From NCBI GenBank assembly GCA_002719425.1, contig PBHA01000007.1, positions 1-39,319 of the forward strand: 39,319 nt of DNA. The letters run 5' to 3'. Below the pieces are notes generated by a model. That model did not search any database, was not told where the DNA came from, and saw only the letters and a program-made list of their open reading frames with translations. The stretch is from Chloroflexota bacterium. Its GTDB lineage: Bacteria; Chloroflexota; Dehalococcoidia; UBA1151; TMED-70. This document shows positions 17,955 through 25,485 of this stretch, piece after piece; positions within the stretch are counted from its first letter, which is position 1, and each line of letters opens with the position of its first letter. Made by a program: the position numbers and the translations under genes.

Positions 17955-18650
17955 TTGAAAATAGGAATTGTAGTATTTCCAGGTACATGGAGTGAATCAG
18001 ACACATTTTATGCCACTAAAGATATATTGGGTATTAATACAGAATATATTTGGCATAAAGATCAGAAATTAAATAATACTGATCTAATTATCTTACCAGG
18101 AGGATTTTCCTATGGAGATTATTTAAGAACAGGTGCAATTGCAAGTTTTTCTCCAATAGTAAATAAAGTGAAAGAATTTGCAAATTTAGGTGGACCTGTA
18201 ATAGGTATATGCAATGGATTTCAAATTTTATGTGAAACAAAGCTTTTATCTGGAATACTCCTAAGAAACAAAGACCTATCATTCGTTTGTGAATGGTCAA
18301 ATTTAAAGGTAAACAATAATTCTATATTCACAAATAAATTTGAAAATAATGAAATAATTAAGATTCCTATTTCACATGGAGAAGGTAATTTTCAAGCAGA
18401 TGAAAGAACTATAAATGAACTTGAGGAAGAAAATAGAGTTATATTTAGATATTGCTCTGATCAAGGTGAAACAAACTTAATTTCAAACCCAAATGGTTCA
18501 ATTAATAACATAGCTGGAATAATCAACAAGCAAGGTAATGTTTTAGGGATGATGCCACATCCTGAAAAAGCGTGTGAAAAAATAATAGGTGGAATTGACG
18601 GACTTGGAATTTTTGAATCAGTAATAAAAAGAGTAACTAATGGTAACTGA
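17955..18650 (+). CDS. purQ: Phosphoribosylformylglycinamidine synthase, glutaminase subunit PurQ
   Basis: A class I glutamine amidotransferase (231 aa) that supplies ammonia to PurL in purine synthesis. LPGGFSYGDYLR near 48-58, GICNGFQIL with nucleophile C86, and the C-terminal MMPHPEKA with the His/Glu dyad are all present. The start is TTG at 17955 (MKIGIVVFPG follows, the normal N-terminus), with no good SD. It overlaps purL by 11 nt. purS, the small third subunit needed by this PurL type and usually directly upstream, is absent; the 77 bp between rpsU and purQ is too short to hold it. Confidence 0.96.
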   Translation: MKIGIVVFPGTWSESDTFYATKDILGINTEYIWHKDQKLNNTDLIILPGGFSYGDYLRTGAIASFSPIVNKVKEFANLGGPVIGICNGFQILCETKLLSGILLRNKDLSFVCEWSNLKVNNNSIFTNKFENNEIIKIPISHGEGNFQADERTINELEEENRVIFRYCSDQGETNLISNPNGSINNIAGIINKQGNVLGMMPHPEKACEKIIGGIDGLGIFESVIKRVTNGN

Positions 18651-20835
18651 AGAAACATTAAAAGAATTAGCATTAACCTTTTCAGAATACCAACTAATTA
18701 TAAAAAAATTAGGTAGAGAGCCAAACGAACTAGAACTTGGATTATTTGGAGCTTTATGGAGTGAACATTGTGGTTATAAACATACAAAGAAATTACTTAG
18801 AACAATCAAATCTCAATCAAAAAACACACTAACTGAGGCTGGAGCTGAAAACGCGGGTGCAATAAATATAGGGAATAATAAAGCCATTGTAATGAAAATG
18901 GAGTCACATAACCATCCCTCTGCGATTGAACCTTATGAAGGAGCTGCAACGGGTGTCGGAGGAATTGTGAGAGATATATTTGCGATGGGAGCAAGACCAA
19001 TTGCACTAATGAACTCACTAAGATTTAGTAACTTAAGTGATGATAGAAATTTACAAATTGCAAAAGGAGTTGTGCAAGGTATTTCAGGATATGGTAACTG
19101 CCTTGGTATCCCAAATATCGGAGGGGAATGCTTATTTGATGATTCTTACGATGATAATCCTTTAGTTAACGCTATGTGTATTGGTTTAGTTGATAAGGAT
19201 AAAATATTAAGTGCCAAGGCTGAAAACCCAGGTGACTTACTAATAATTATTGGAGCTGAAACTGGCAGAGATGGTATTCATGGTGCATCAGGATTAGCCT
19301 CTCAAAACTTTGAAGAAACTGTTGAATTAAGATCAGCAGTGCAAGTTGGAAATCCATTTTTGGAAAAGCTTCTGATTGAGGCATGTTTAGAAATTTCAGA
19401 AATGGAGGAACTAATAGGAATGCAAGACTGCGGGGCGGCAGGAATTACTAGTGCTGCAATAGAAATGGCTGAAAGATCAAACTTAGGATTGAGTTTAGAT
19501 ATAAGCAAAGTTCCAGTTAGAGAGCAAGGAATGACTCCTTATGAAGTAATGCTTTCTGAGTCTCAAGAAAGAATGCTAATTGCAGTTAAAGACGGAGAAT
19601 ATAAAAGAATTTTTGATATTTTAGAAAAGTGGGACTTAAAATGTTCAGTAATTGGTAAATTCATCAAAGAAAATGTTGTAAAAATTTATGACAAAAATAA
19701 ATTAGTTTCAGAAACTTCTATCGAAGCCTTAACTAATCCACCAGAGTATAGTCTAGATCAGATTTCAAAAAACTATAAACCTGAAATAAAAAATTTTATA
19801 GTAAAAACTTCATACAAATCTTATAATGAAAGACTTATTAAACAATATTTAGAAGAGCTTCTAAAATCTGATAATTTAGTCTCAAAGAAAAGTATATATA
19901 AAAAATACGATCATCACGTACAAACAAATACAGTAGTAGAGCCTGGAGAAGACTCTGCAGTCATAAGGATTAAAGAAACTGATAAGATGTTAGTTTTTAG
20001 CTGTGATGGAAACTCAAGATTATGCGCTATAGACCCAAAGACAGGTTCAGAAATAAATATTGCTGAAGCATGTAGAAATATTTCTGTGATGGGAGGAACG
20101 CCAATTGCTTTAACTGATGGATTAAATTTTGGAGACCCAACAAAACCAAAGGGAGCATTTGAATTAGTAGAAACATTTAAGGGATTCAATAACGCTTGTG
20201 AAATATTTGATACTCCCATAATAAGTGGAAATGCAAGTTTATTTAATGAAGGCCACAAATCATCCATAAATCCTACCCCTATAATAGGTGCAATGGGAAT
20301 TATGGATAAAACGATAAAAACTCCAAAAAAAGCTTTTAGAGAAAATGGAGACAAAATAGGTTTCATTGGTAAGGAAATTTGGGGTTCAGATTCAGGTCTA
20401 TCAGGAAGTGAATTCCAAAGAATCTTTGAGAATGAATTAAGTGGAAATATTACTATCGATCTTAATTTTGAAAAGGAAATTCAAGAAAAGATAAGAAAAT
20501 TAATAAAAAATAATCTAGTCATTTCAGCACATGATGTATCTATGGGAGGATTTATAACTGCCCTAGTTTTATGTTGTGAAAAAAATAATTTAGGTGCAGA
20601 ACTAAATATGTCAGTCCCAGATTCTTGGGCTGGTGCTCTTTTTGGAGAAGACCCATCAAGAATATTATTCTCATTCAAAGAAGAAGATAAAAGTAAAATC
20701 TCTGAAATTTTAGGTAATGAAAGTTGGAGAGAAATTGGAACTGTTATTGAAAAAAATATAAAATTTGAGAATATATTAATTGAATCTGAGCCGTTGATTT
20801 TCAGTTATAATAAAGGTTTTAGTAATGATATTTAA
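18640..20835 (+). CDS. purL: Phosphoribosylformylglycinamidine synthase, synthetase subunit PurL
   Basis: A 731-residue small-type PurL, the ATP-dependent step making formylglycinamidine ribonucleotide (fourth step of IMP synthesis). LGLFGALWSEHCGYK is at the N-terminus. MKMESHNHPSAIEPYEGAATGVGG holds the nucleotide/Mg-binding motif. GMQDCGAAGITSAAIEMA and the second-half repeat SCDGNSR...GGTPIALTDGLNFGDP and ISAHDVSMGGF complete the duplicated AIR-synthase-like fold. It lacks the N-terminal PurS-like and C-terminal glutaminase domains of the large (1300-residue) form, so PurQ and a PurS encoded elsewhere are expected. ATG 18640 overlaps the end of purQ. Confidence 0.97.
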   Translation: MVTEETLKELALTFSEYQLIIKKLGREPNELELGLFGALWSEHCGYKHTKKLLRTIKSQSKNTLTEAGAENAGAINIGNNKAIVMKMESHNHPSAIEPYEGAATGVGGIVRDIFAMGARPIALMNSLRFSNLSDDRNLQIAKGVVQGISGYGNCLGIPNIGGECLFDDSYDDNPLVNAMCIGLVDKDKILSAKAENPGDLLIIIGAETGRDGIHGASGLASQNFEETVELRSAVQVGNPFLEKLLIEACLEISEMEELIGMQDCGAAGITSAAIEMAERSNLGLSLDISKVPVREQGMTPYEVMLSESQERMLIAVKDGEYKRIFDILEKWDLKCSVIGKFIKENVVKIYDKNKLVSETSIEALTNPPEYSLDQISKNYKPEIKNFIVKTSYKSYNERLIKQYLEELLKSDNLVSKKSIYKKYDHHVQTNTVVEPGEDSAVIRIKETDKMLVFSCDGNSRLCAIDPKTGSEINIAEACRNISVMGGTPIALTDGLNFGDPTKPKGAFELVETFKGFNNACEIFDTPIISGNASLFNEGHKSSINPTPIIGAMGIMDKTIKTPKKAFRENGDKIGFIGKEIWGSDSGLSGSEFQRIFENELSGNITIDLNFEKEIQEKIRKLIKNNLVISAHDVSMGGFITALVLCCEKNNLGAELNMSVPDSWAGALFGEDPSRILFSFKEEDKSKISEILGNESWREIGTVIEKNIKFENILIESEPLIFSYNKGFSNDI

Positions 20836-20847
20836 AGAATTATTTTA

Positions 20848-21141
20848 ATGCCAACATACGAGTTTAAAAATAAAAAAACAGGAGAAATAGAAGAATATTT
20901 ACTTTCATTCAGTGAAGTTGATAATTTTAAAAAAGAAAATCCTCATCTTGAAAGAATTTGGACGGATACTCCAAGCGTCATATATAAAGGAAGTGGATTT
21001 TATTCTACTGACTATAAGTCAACTCCTAAATCAAAAACATCAAAAAAAGATACGATCAACGATTCTGAAAAAAAATCTTCAGATAAAAAGTCTTCAGAAA
21101 GTAAGTCTTCACCAAAAAAAAGTAAAAAAAATAAGCAGTGA
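20848..21141 (+). CDS. FmdB-like small protein lacking the zinc-ribbon cysteines
   Basis: A 97-residue protein. The start MPTYEFKNKKTGEIEEYLLS and the later IYKGSGFYSTDY strongly resemble the two ends of FmdB-family zinc-ribbon proteins (MPTYEY...C..C...C..C...F.GSGFY.TDY). Here there is not one cysteine, so the ribbon cannot bind zinc in the usual way. The last ~40 residues are a Lys/Ser-rich disordered tail with repeated KSS units. Similar cysteine-poor MPTYEF...TGE proteins are known to me from marine phages. It starts 12 nt after purL, and its stop overlaps the GTG of dtd (GTGA), so it is coupled to dtd. Function unknown; FmdB members are often called regulators without firm evidence. Confidence 0.8.
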   Translation: MPTYEFKNKKTGEIEEYLLSFSEVDNFKKENPHLERIWTDTPSVIYKGSGFYSTDYKSTPKSKTSKKDTINDSEKKSSDKKSSESKSSPKKSKKNKQ

Positions 21142-21581
21142 AAGCTTTAATTCAAAGAGTATCATCCGGATCAGTAATTGTTGATAAAAAAACTGTTGGG
21201 TCAATTCAAAAAGGTTTAGTCGTATTACTAGGAATAACTCACTCAGATTCAGAAAAAGAAATAGATTTTATTATTAATAAAGTCTTAAACCTAAGAATTT
21301 TTGGAAATGAAGAAAATGATAATTTTGAACTATCTGTCAAAGAAATTAATGGCGATATTCTCATAATAAGTCAATTTACACTTTATGCTGATATAAAAAA
21401 AGGAAGAAGGCCTAGTTTTGTAAACTCTGCTAAATCTGATTATGCAGAAGAAATATACAATCGGTTTGTTGAAAAAATAAAGAAAGAAAATTTATTTATA
21501 CAAACTGGAATTTTTGGAGCAAAAATGCAAGTCGAAATAATAAATGAAGGTCCAGTCACTCTAATTTTAAGCTCAGATTAA
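21138..21581 (+). CDS. dtd: D-aminoacyl-tRNA deacylase
   Basis: A 147-residue proofreading enzyme that hydrolyses D-amino acids (and glycine mischarged on tRNA-Ala) from tRNA. MKALIQRVSSGSVIVD at the start, SQFTLYAD (the SQxTL catalytic motif), KKGRRPSF and the C-terminal NEGPVTLIL (the Gly-cis-Pro chirality filter) are all present. It uses GTG at 21138 inside the preceding gene's stop. Its stop overlaps the nadC stop on the other strand by 4 nt (TTAA). Confidence 0.97.
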   Translation: MKALIQRVSSGSVIVDKKTVGSIQKGLVVLLGITHSDSEKEIDFIINKVLNLRIFGNEENDNFELSVKEINGDILIISQFTLYADIKKGRRPSFVNSAKSDYAEEIYNRFVEKIKKENLFIQTGIFGAKMQVEIINEGPVTLILSSD

Positions 21582-22420
21582 AAATCTAATGATATATCTA
21601 ATGCTTTAGCAGAATGAGTTAATTTTCCAACTGAGACAATATCAATTCCATTGATTTTATTTAGTTCTTCAAGTCTTTCAAAATCTATGTTTCCTGAAAC
21701 TTCAACCAGTTTTGATTTATTGATTTTTTTTATTCCTTGAATTATTTGCTCGTTAGTGAAATTATCAAGCATTATAATATCTGCATCTGTTTCAATAACT
21801 TCATCAAGAAGATCTAAATTATCAACCTCTACTTCAATTTTTATTGTGTGAGGAGCATTTATTCTTGCCCTTGAAACAATTTCATTAATAGAAAGTCCTT
21901 GATCAATTGCAGCAGAAATATGATTATCTTTTATTAATATTCCGTCTCCTAGATTTCTTCTATGATTAAATCCACCACCACATCTTACTGCATACTTATC
22001 TAGGCTTCTCCATCCTGGAATTGTTTTTCTAGTATCGGTTATAGAAATATTAGTTACTTTTTCAACATATGTTTTGGTTAATGTTGCTACTCCTGACATT
22101 CTTTGCAAAAAATTAAGAGCAATTCTTTCACCAGATAGGATAGAGCTTTCATCCCCTATTATTTCTGCTAATATACTTTGTTTATCTATCAAAGATCCGT
22201 CAGTAATTTTCTGTATATATTCAATAGAAGGATCTAGTTTTTCAAAGACTTTTTTAGCTACTATATTTCCAGATAACACACCTTTAGATTTTGAAATTAT
22301 TTTTGCATTAATTTTTTTTGAACCCAAAGAAAGGGATTGGGTAGTAATATCTCCCATCGACAGATCTTCTCTTATAGCAAGATCTAGGATGCTGTCTAAT
22401 TCTGGTAAGTCAATATTAAT
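21578..22420 (-). CDS. nadC: Nicotinate-nucleotide pyrophosphorylase NadC, with apparent ATT start
   Basis: NadC converts quinolinate plus PRPP to nicotinate mononucleotide in NAD synthesis. TRKTIPGWRSLDKYAVRCGGG, NHRRNLGDGILIKDNH and IMLDNFTNEQI are diagnostic. The first ATG (22357) would begin at MGDITT and cut off part of the conserved LAIREDLSMGDITT block. The frame stays open upstream to the TAG of nadA (22433-22435), but those 25 codons contain no ATG, GTG or TTG. The best start is ATT at 22420, with SD AGAAGG (22429-22434) 8 nt before it, giving 280 residues, the normal family length. Alternatives: CTG at 22363, readthrough of the nadA TAG, or a truncated protein from 22357. The enzyme call is firm; the start is inferred. 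Confidence 0.92.
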   Translation of the reverse strand: MNIDLPELDSILDLAIREDLSMGDITTQSLSLGSKKINAKIISKSKGVLSGNIVAKKVFEKLDPSIEYIQKITDGSLIDKQSILAEIIGDESSILSGERIALNFLQRMSGVATLTKTYVEKVTNISITDTRKTIPGWRSLDKYAVRCGGGFNHRRNLGDGILIKDNHISAAIDQGLSINEIVSRARINAPHTIKIEVEVDNLDLLDEVIETDADIIMLDNFTNEQIIQGIKKINKSKLVEVSGNIDFERLEELNKINGIDIVSVGKLTHSAKALDISLDF

Positions 22421-22428
22421 TAGTGCAA

Positions 22429-22434
22429 CCTTCT
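22429..22434 (-). promoter_or_regulatory. Shine-Dalgarno site that decides the nadC start
   Basis: AGAAGG on the minus strand, overlapping the nadA stop codon and 8 nt before ATT 22420. It is about 66 nt from the first ATG (22357), which has no SD of its own (the bases before it read GAAGATCTGTCG, with only a weak GAAG). Confidence 0.6.
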
Positions 22435-23656
22435 ACTTTGGTAAATCAAGCATTCTTTGCAGACTTATTTTCGAAAATTTTTGATCTTCTTCATTAACAT
22501 TTATCTGATTAATCATAATACCTGCCACAAGGCCTTCAAGAACCCATAATAGATATGCTGGGTGAACACGATACATTGTTGCACATGGACATACCATTTC
22601 ATCCAAGCAGAAAATGTTCTTGTCAGCAAATGTATGTGCAAGTCGTTTGACTAAGTTTATTTCTGTTCCTATTGCCCATGTGGAACCTTTTTCAGCTTTT
22701 TCAATAACATTTTTTATATATTCTGTAGATCCTACATAATCAGCTTGAGAAACAACTTCATTTGTACATTCCGGATGAACCAAAATATTTACATCAGGAT
22801 TTTTCTTTTTTGCTTCCTTTATTTGATCAGTAGAAAATCTTGTATGAACAGAACAGTGCCCCTTCCACAAAATTATTTTTGAATTAATAATCTCGTCTTT
22901 TTCTAAACCACCATTTTTTTTGTAAGGATCCCAAATAACCATCTCTGATTCATTAATTCCATAATCTACTGCAGTATTTCTTCCCAAATGTTGATCTGGT
23001 ATAAATAAAATTCTTTCCCCTTGTTCATAAGCCCAATCAAAAGCCTGCCTAGCATTAGAGGAAGTACAAACTATTCCATTATTTTTTCCACATAAAGATT
23101 TTATTGAAGCCGTGCTATTCATGTAAGTTACTGGAATAACTGCTTGTTTATTATTGGTTTTATCAAAAATCTCAGTTAGTTCATTCCAACATCTTTTAAC
23201 TTCTTCAGTACTAGCCATATCCGCCATCGAGCAACCTGCTGCCATGTTGGGAAGGATTACTTTTTGTTTACTAGAGGATAGTATCTCCGCTGTTTCAGCC
23301 ATAAAATGTACTCCACAAAAAATTATCACTTCTGAGTCTGTTTTTTCGGCTGCAAGTTTTGATAGTAAGAATGAATCTCCTTGTAAATCAGAAAATTCAA
23401 TAACATCCTCTCTTTGGTAGTGATGCCCTAAAATAGTAACCTTATCTCCAAGTGATTTCTTTAAATCTTTGATAGAAGATCTTATCTCCTCAGGCTTTAG
23501 CTTGAGGTATCTTGTGGGTATTCTTTGCCATCTAACACCTGCTTTAAATTCTTGCTCAAGAGTTTTCGTTCTAAAATTAGATCCATCTTGACAGAAAGCA
23601 GACTGTTCTAGTTCAGTAACTGGTATATTTATTCTATTTTTATGCTTGATTACCAT
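22433..23656 (-). CDS. nadA: Quinolinate synthase NadA
   Basis: A [4Fe-4S] enzyme that condenses iminoaspartate with dihydroxyacetone phosphate to quinolinate. It has 407 residues, longer than the ~300-370 of the commoner types because of about 65 extra N-terminal residues. Blocks: LGHHYQREDVIEFSD, FCGVHFMAETAEIL, the cluster cysteines C142 in AAGCSMADM, the Cys in HPECTNEV and those in CPCATMYR. The active-site GTEINLVKRL follows. It is directly upstream of nadC, whose start is non-canonical. nadB is not adjacent, so iminoaspartate must come from elsewhere. Expression probably starts from the promoter at 23706-23733. Confidence 0.96.
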   Translation of the reverse strand: MVIKHKNRINIPVTELEQSAFCQDGSNFRTKTLEQEFKAGVRWQRIPTRYLKLKPEEIRSSIKDLKKSLGDKVTILGHHYQREDVIEFSDLQGDSFLLSKLAAEKTDSEVIIFCGVHFMAETAEILSSSKQKVILPNMAAGCSMADMASTEEVKRCWNELTEIFDKTNNKQAVIPVTYMNSTASIKSLCGKNNGIVCTSSNARQAFDWAYEQGERILFIPDQHLGRNTAVDYGINESEMVIWDPYKKNGGLEKDEIINSKIILWKGHCSVHTRFSTDQIKEAKKKNPDVNILVHPECTNEVVSQADYVGSTEYIKNVIEKAEKGSTWAIGTEINLVKRLAHTFADKNIFCLDEMVCPCATMYRVHPAYLLWVLEGLVAGIMINQINVNEEDQKFSKISLQRMLDLPK

Positions 23657-23705
23657 TATGTGTTTTTCTTCTAAATCATTATTGATATGAAGAAATTAAT
23701 AAACT

Positions 23706-23733
23706 ATTTTATAAACATTTATGTAAAAATCAA
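23706..23733 (-). promoter_or_regulatory. Candidate promoter of nadA-nadC
   Basis: On the minus strand TTGATT (23733-23728), a 16-nt spacer and TAAAAT (23711-23706) form a reasonable -35/-10 pair. The leader would be about 42 nt, carrying GAAGAA about 9 nt before the ATG. No riboswitch fold or NadR/NiaR-like palindrome is obvious in the 104-bp gap. Confidence 0.45.
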
Positions 23734-23760
23734 ATATCTGTTTTAATTTTATATAATTTT

Positions 23761-25056
23761 TTAAATTTTTTCTGCATTAAGTGAATACGGAGAATAATCA
23801 GTAATTAGTGTTTTTATTAATTTTCCAATAAATTTCTCATCTAAATCATCTAAATAAACGAGTTTATCGCCCTCTGTCCTTCCATAAAACATGTTTCTAT
23901 TTTTACCCTCTACTAAAACATCAAAGTTTTTATTCAAATATTTTGAATTAAGATTTTTTTGAATCTTGTCTTGTAATTGATTTACAATATTTAATCTAAT
24001 TCTTTTTTCTTTCATAGGAATATCATCATCGATTTGACGAAAAGCAAATGTTCCCTTTCTTTCAGAGTAAGCAGCAACATGAACCTTATCAAATTTTACT
24101 CTATTCAAAATATCTATAGAATCTTCAAAATCGCTTTCTGTTTCTCCTGGAAATCCGACTATTAAGTCAGTGGTAATTGTTGCATCAGGAACAATTGTTT
24201 TTATCTGATCAATCTTCCTCAAGAATTGATCTCTTGTATAACCTCTTCTCATATTAGCTAAAATCCTATTTGAACCAGCCTGAAAAGGTAGATTGATTGA
24301 TTTACAGACTTTTGGTAAATCATTAATAGTCCTGATTAGTCTTAGAGACATATCATTTGGATGAGAAGTAAGAAACCTAATTCTTTCTAATCCAGTAATT
24401 TCACTGATCAGATACATCAAGTCTGAAAGGTCTTTTTTAGGATTTAAGTCATGACCATAAGAATCAACATTCTGTCCAAGCAACGTAACCTCTTTCGTAC
24501 CATTTTTAACCAGTATTTTGATTTCTTCACATAGTTGATCAATTGGTTTACTAGTTTCTCTCCCTCTTCTATATGGAATTACGCAAAAGGTACAAAATTT
24601 ATCACAACCTTGTACTATCGGAACAAACTCTGCAAATTTAGATCTTTCAGGAATCAAGTTTTCAACACATCCATCAGACGATAATTTAAGATAGTCAGCA
24701 ATATTCTCAATAATTTTTGGTGTGTCCTGAGGCTTTGCCCATAGATCAACATGTGGGAATCTTTGAGAAAGAGATTTGGTTGTTGACTCAACCATACATC
24801 CTGTAACACAAATATAGGTTGATTTTTTTCTTTTTTGTTTGGCTAATTTACCTAATAAACCAGTGGCAGTGTCTTCTGCAGATTGCCTGACCACACAAGT
24901 ATTTAGAACAATAATATCAGCTTTTTCGATATTTTTTTCTTCATCTAAACCTAGCCTTTTTAAACCAACATCAACTCTCTGAGAATCAGCAATATTCATC
25001 TGACAACCAACTGTCCAAACATGAAATTTATCAATTGTTTTTGATTTTGTAATCAT
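23761..25056 (-). CDS. miaB: tRNA-2-methylthio-N6-dimethylallyladenosine synthase MiaB
   Basis: A radical SAM methylthiotransferase (431 aa) that adds a methylthio group to i6A37 of tRNAs reading UNN codons. The N-terminal UPF0004 domain holds auxiliary cluster cysteines C18 (VGCQMN), C54 (NTCVVR) and C87 (VTGCMVE). The radical SAM motif is C151-x3-C155-x2-C158 in GCDKFCTFCVIPYRRGRE, which is MiaB-specific. LLGQNVDSYG and the C-terminal TRAM domain (about 370-430) follow. It begins 15 nt after the tRNA-Ser gene on the same strand, so the two may share a transcript. Start ATG 25056 has no SD. Confidence 0.96.
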   Translation of the reverse strand: MITKSKTIDKFHVWTVGCQMNIADSQRVDVGLKRLGLDEEKNIEKADIIVLNTCVVRQSAEDTATGLLGKLAKQKRKKSTYICVTGCMVESTTKSLSQRFPHVDLWAKPQDTPKIIENIADYLKLSSDGCVENLIPERSKFAEFVPIVQGCDKFCTFCVIPYRRGRETSKPIDQLCEEIKILVKNGTKEVTLLGQNVDSYGHDLNPKKDLSDLMYLISEITGLERIRFLTSHPNDMSLRLIRTINDLPKVCKSINLPFQAGSNRILANMRRGYTRDQFLRKIDQIKTIVPDATITTDLIVGFPGETESDFEDSIDILNRVKFDKVHVAAYSERKGTFAFRQIDDDIPMKEKRIRLNIVNQLQDKIQKNLNSKYLNKNFDVLVEGKNRNMFYGRTEGDKLVYLDDLDEKFIGKLIKTLITDYSPYSLNAEKI

Positions 25057-25071
25057 AATTTAAAAAAATAC

Positions 25072-25159
25072 TGGCGGGGAGAGCGGGATTCGAACCCGCG
25101 TGGGGCAAAACCCCTCCCACTTAGCAGGCGGGTGCACTAGGCCTCTATGCGATCTCCCC
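25072..25159 (-). tRNA. tRNA-Ser(GCU)
   Basis: Full cloverleaf on the minus strand. The acceptor stem is GGGGAGA/TCTCCCC with discriminator G and an encoded CCA (25072-25074). The anticodon stem CCCGC/GTGGG encloses loop CTGCTAA, so the anticodon is GCT and reads AGC/AGU serine codons. A long variable arm (GGGG TTTT GCCCC), typical of serine tRNAs, and a T-arm GCGGG TTCGAAT CCCGC are present. A TATAAT box (25174-25169) lies 9 nt before the 5' end. miaB follows on the same strand. This tRNA pairs with codons starting in A, so it should carry t6A37 and not be a MiaB substrate. Confidence 0.97.
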
Positions 25160-25230
25160 TAGTAAACTATTATAAAAATTAATTAAAAAATTTTATAATA
25201 TTTAGTGTATCAAAAATATATTGTTTCAAA
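25160..25230. promoter_or_regulatory. Back-to-back promoters for tRNA-Ser/miaB and moaD
   Basis: This 71-bp divergent gap holds TATAAT on the minus strand (25174-25169, toward the tRNA) and TATAAT on the plus strand (25194-25199, toward moaD; leader about 25 nt without an SD). A second plus box, TATATT (25217-25222), lies 8 nt before the moaD ATG and would give a leaderless message. Confidence 0.45.
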
Positions 25231-25485
25231 ATGATAAAAATAACCATCAAATTATTTGCAAAACTTAAAGAAGATATAGGTGAAAGTAAAATTGAATTAA
25301 TGCTCGAATCACCAGTAAAAATCTCCACGATTTTGGATACCATATCTAATGATTTTGGAGTTGACCTTTCAAATAGAAAAAATTATATGTATGCAAAGAA
25401 TTTAGAATACTGTAAAGATTCTGAAATGTTAGAAGACAAAGATGAATTAGCAATTATTCCACCAGTAAGTGGAGGTTTATTATAA
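25231..25485 (+). CDS. moaD: Molybdopterin synthase sulfur-carrier subunit MoaD
   Basis: A ubiquitin-like sulfur carrier (84 aa) whose C-terminal Gly-Gly is thiocarboxylated and gives sulfur to precursor Z with MoaE, making molybdopterin. The N-terminal ITIKLFAKLKEDIG and C-terminal ELAIIPPVSGG are typical of MoaD. Unusually, the diglycine is followed by Leu-Leu before the stop; MoaD normally ends at Gly-Gly, so either LL is trimmed or activity differs. The Gly-Gly codons (GGA GGT) also form the GGAGG that appears to be the SD of moaE. A ThiS role is less likely because moaE follows directly. Confidence 0.9.
   Translation: MIKITIKLFAKLKEDIGESKIELMLESPVKISTILDTISNDFGVDLSNRKNYMYAKNLEYCKDSEMLEDKDELAIIPPVSGGLL
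25471..25475 (+). promoter_or_regulatory. Shine-Dalgarno site that decides the moaE start
   Basis: GGAGG, made from the Gly-Gly codons of moaD. It lies 6 nt before ATA 25482 and 3 nt before ATT 25479, so spacing favours ATA. The first TTG in the moaE frame (25593) is over 100 nt away and has no SD. Confidence 0.6.

Noticed and set aside
19914..20366. 150-codon open frame antisense to purL
   Set aside because: It is a shadow of a strongly conserved gene, with no SD, no recognisable domain and composition that follows the purL codons.
22433..22435. Genome-wide recoding of TAG as sense, suggested by the open frame from nadA into nadC
   Set aside because: TAG ends many intact genes here at normal length (GldF, GldG, DUF4340, VWA, rarA, gltX, rpsP, methyltransferase). 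Only local readthrough remains possible.
22074..22484. 136-codon open frame antisense to nadC/nadA
   Set aside because: It overlaps the conserved core of NadC on the other strand and resembles no family.
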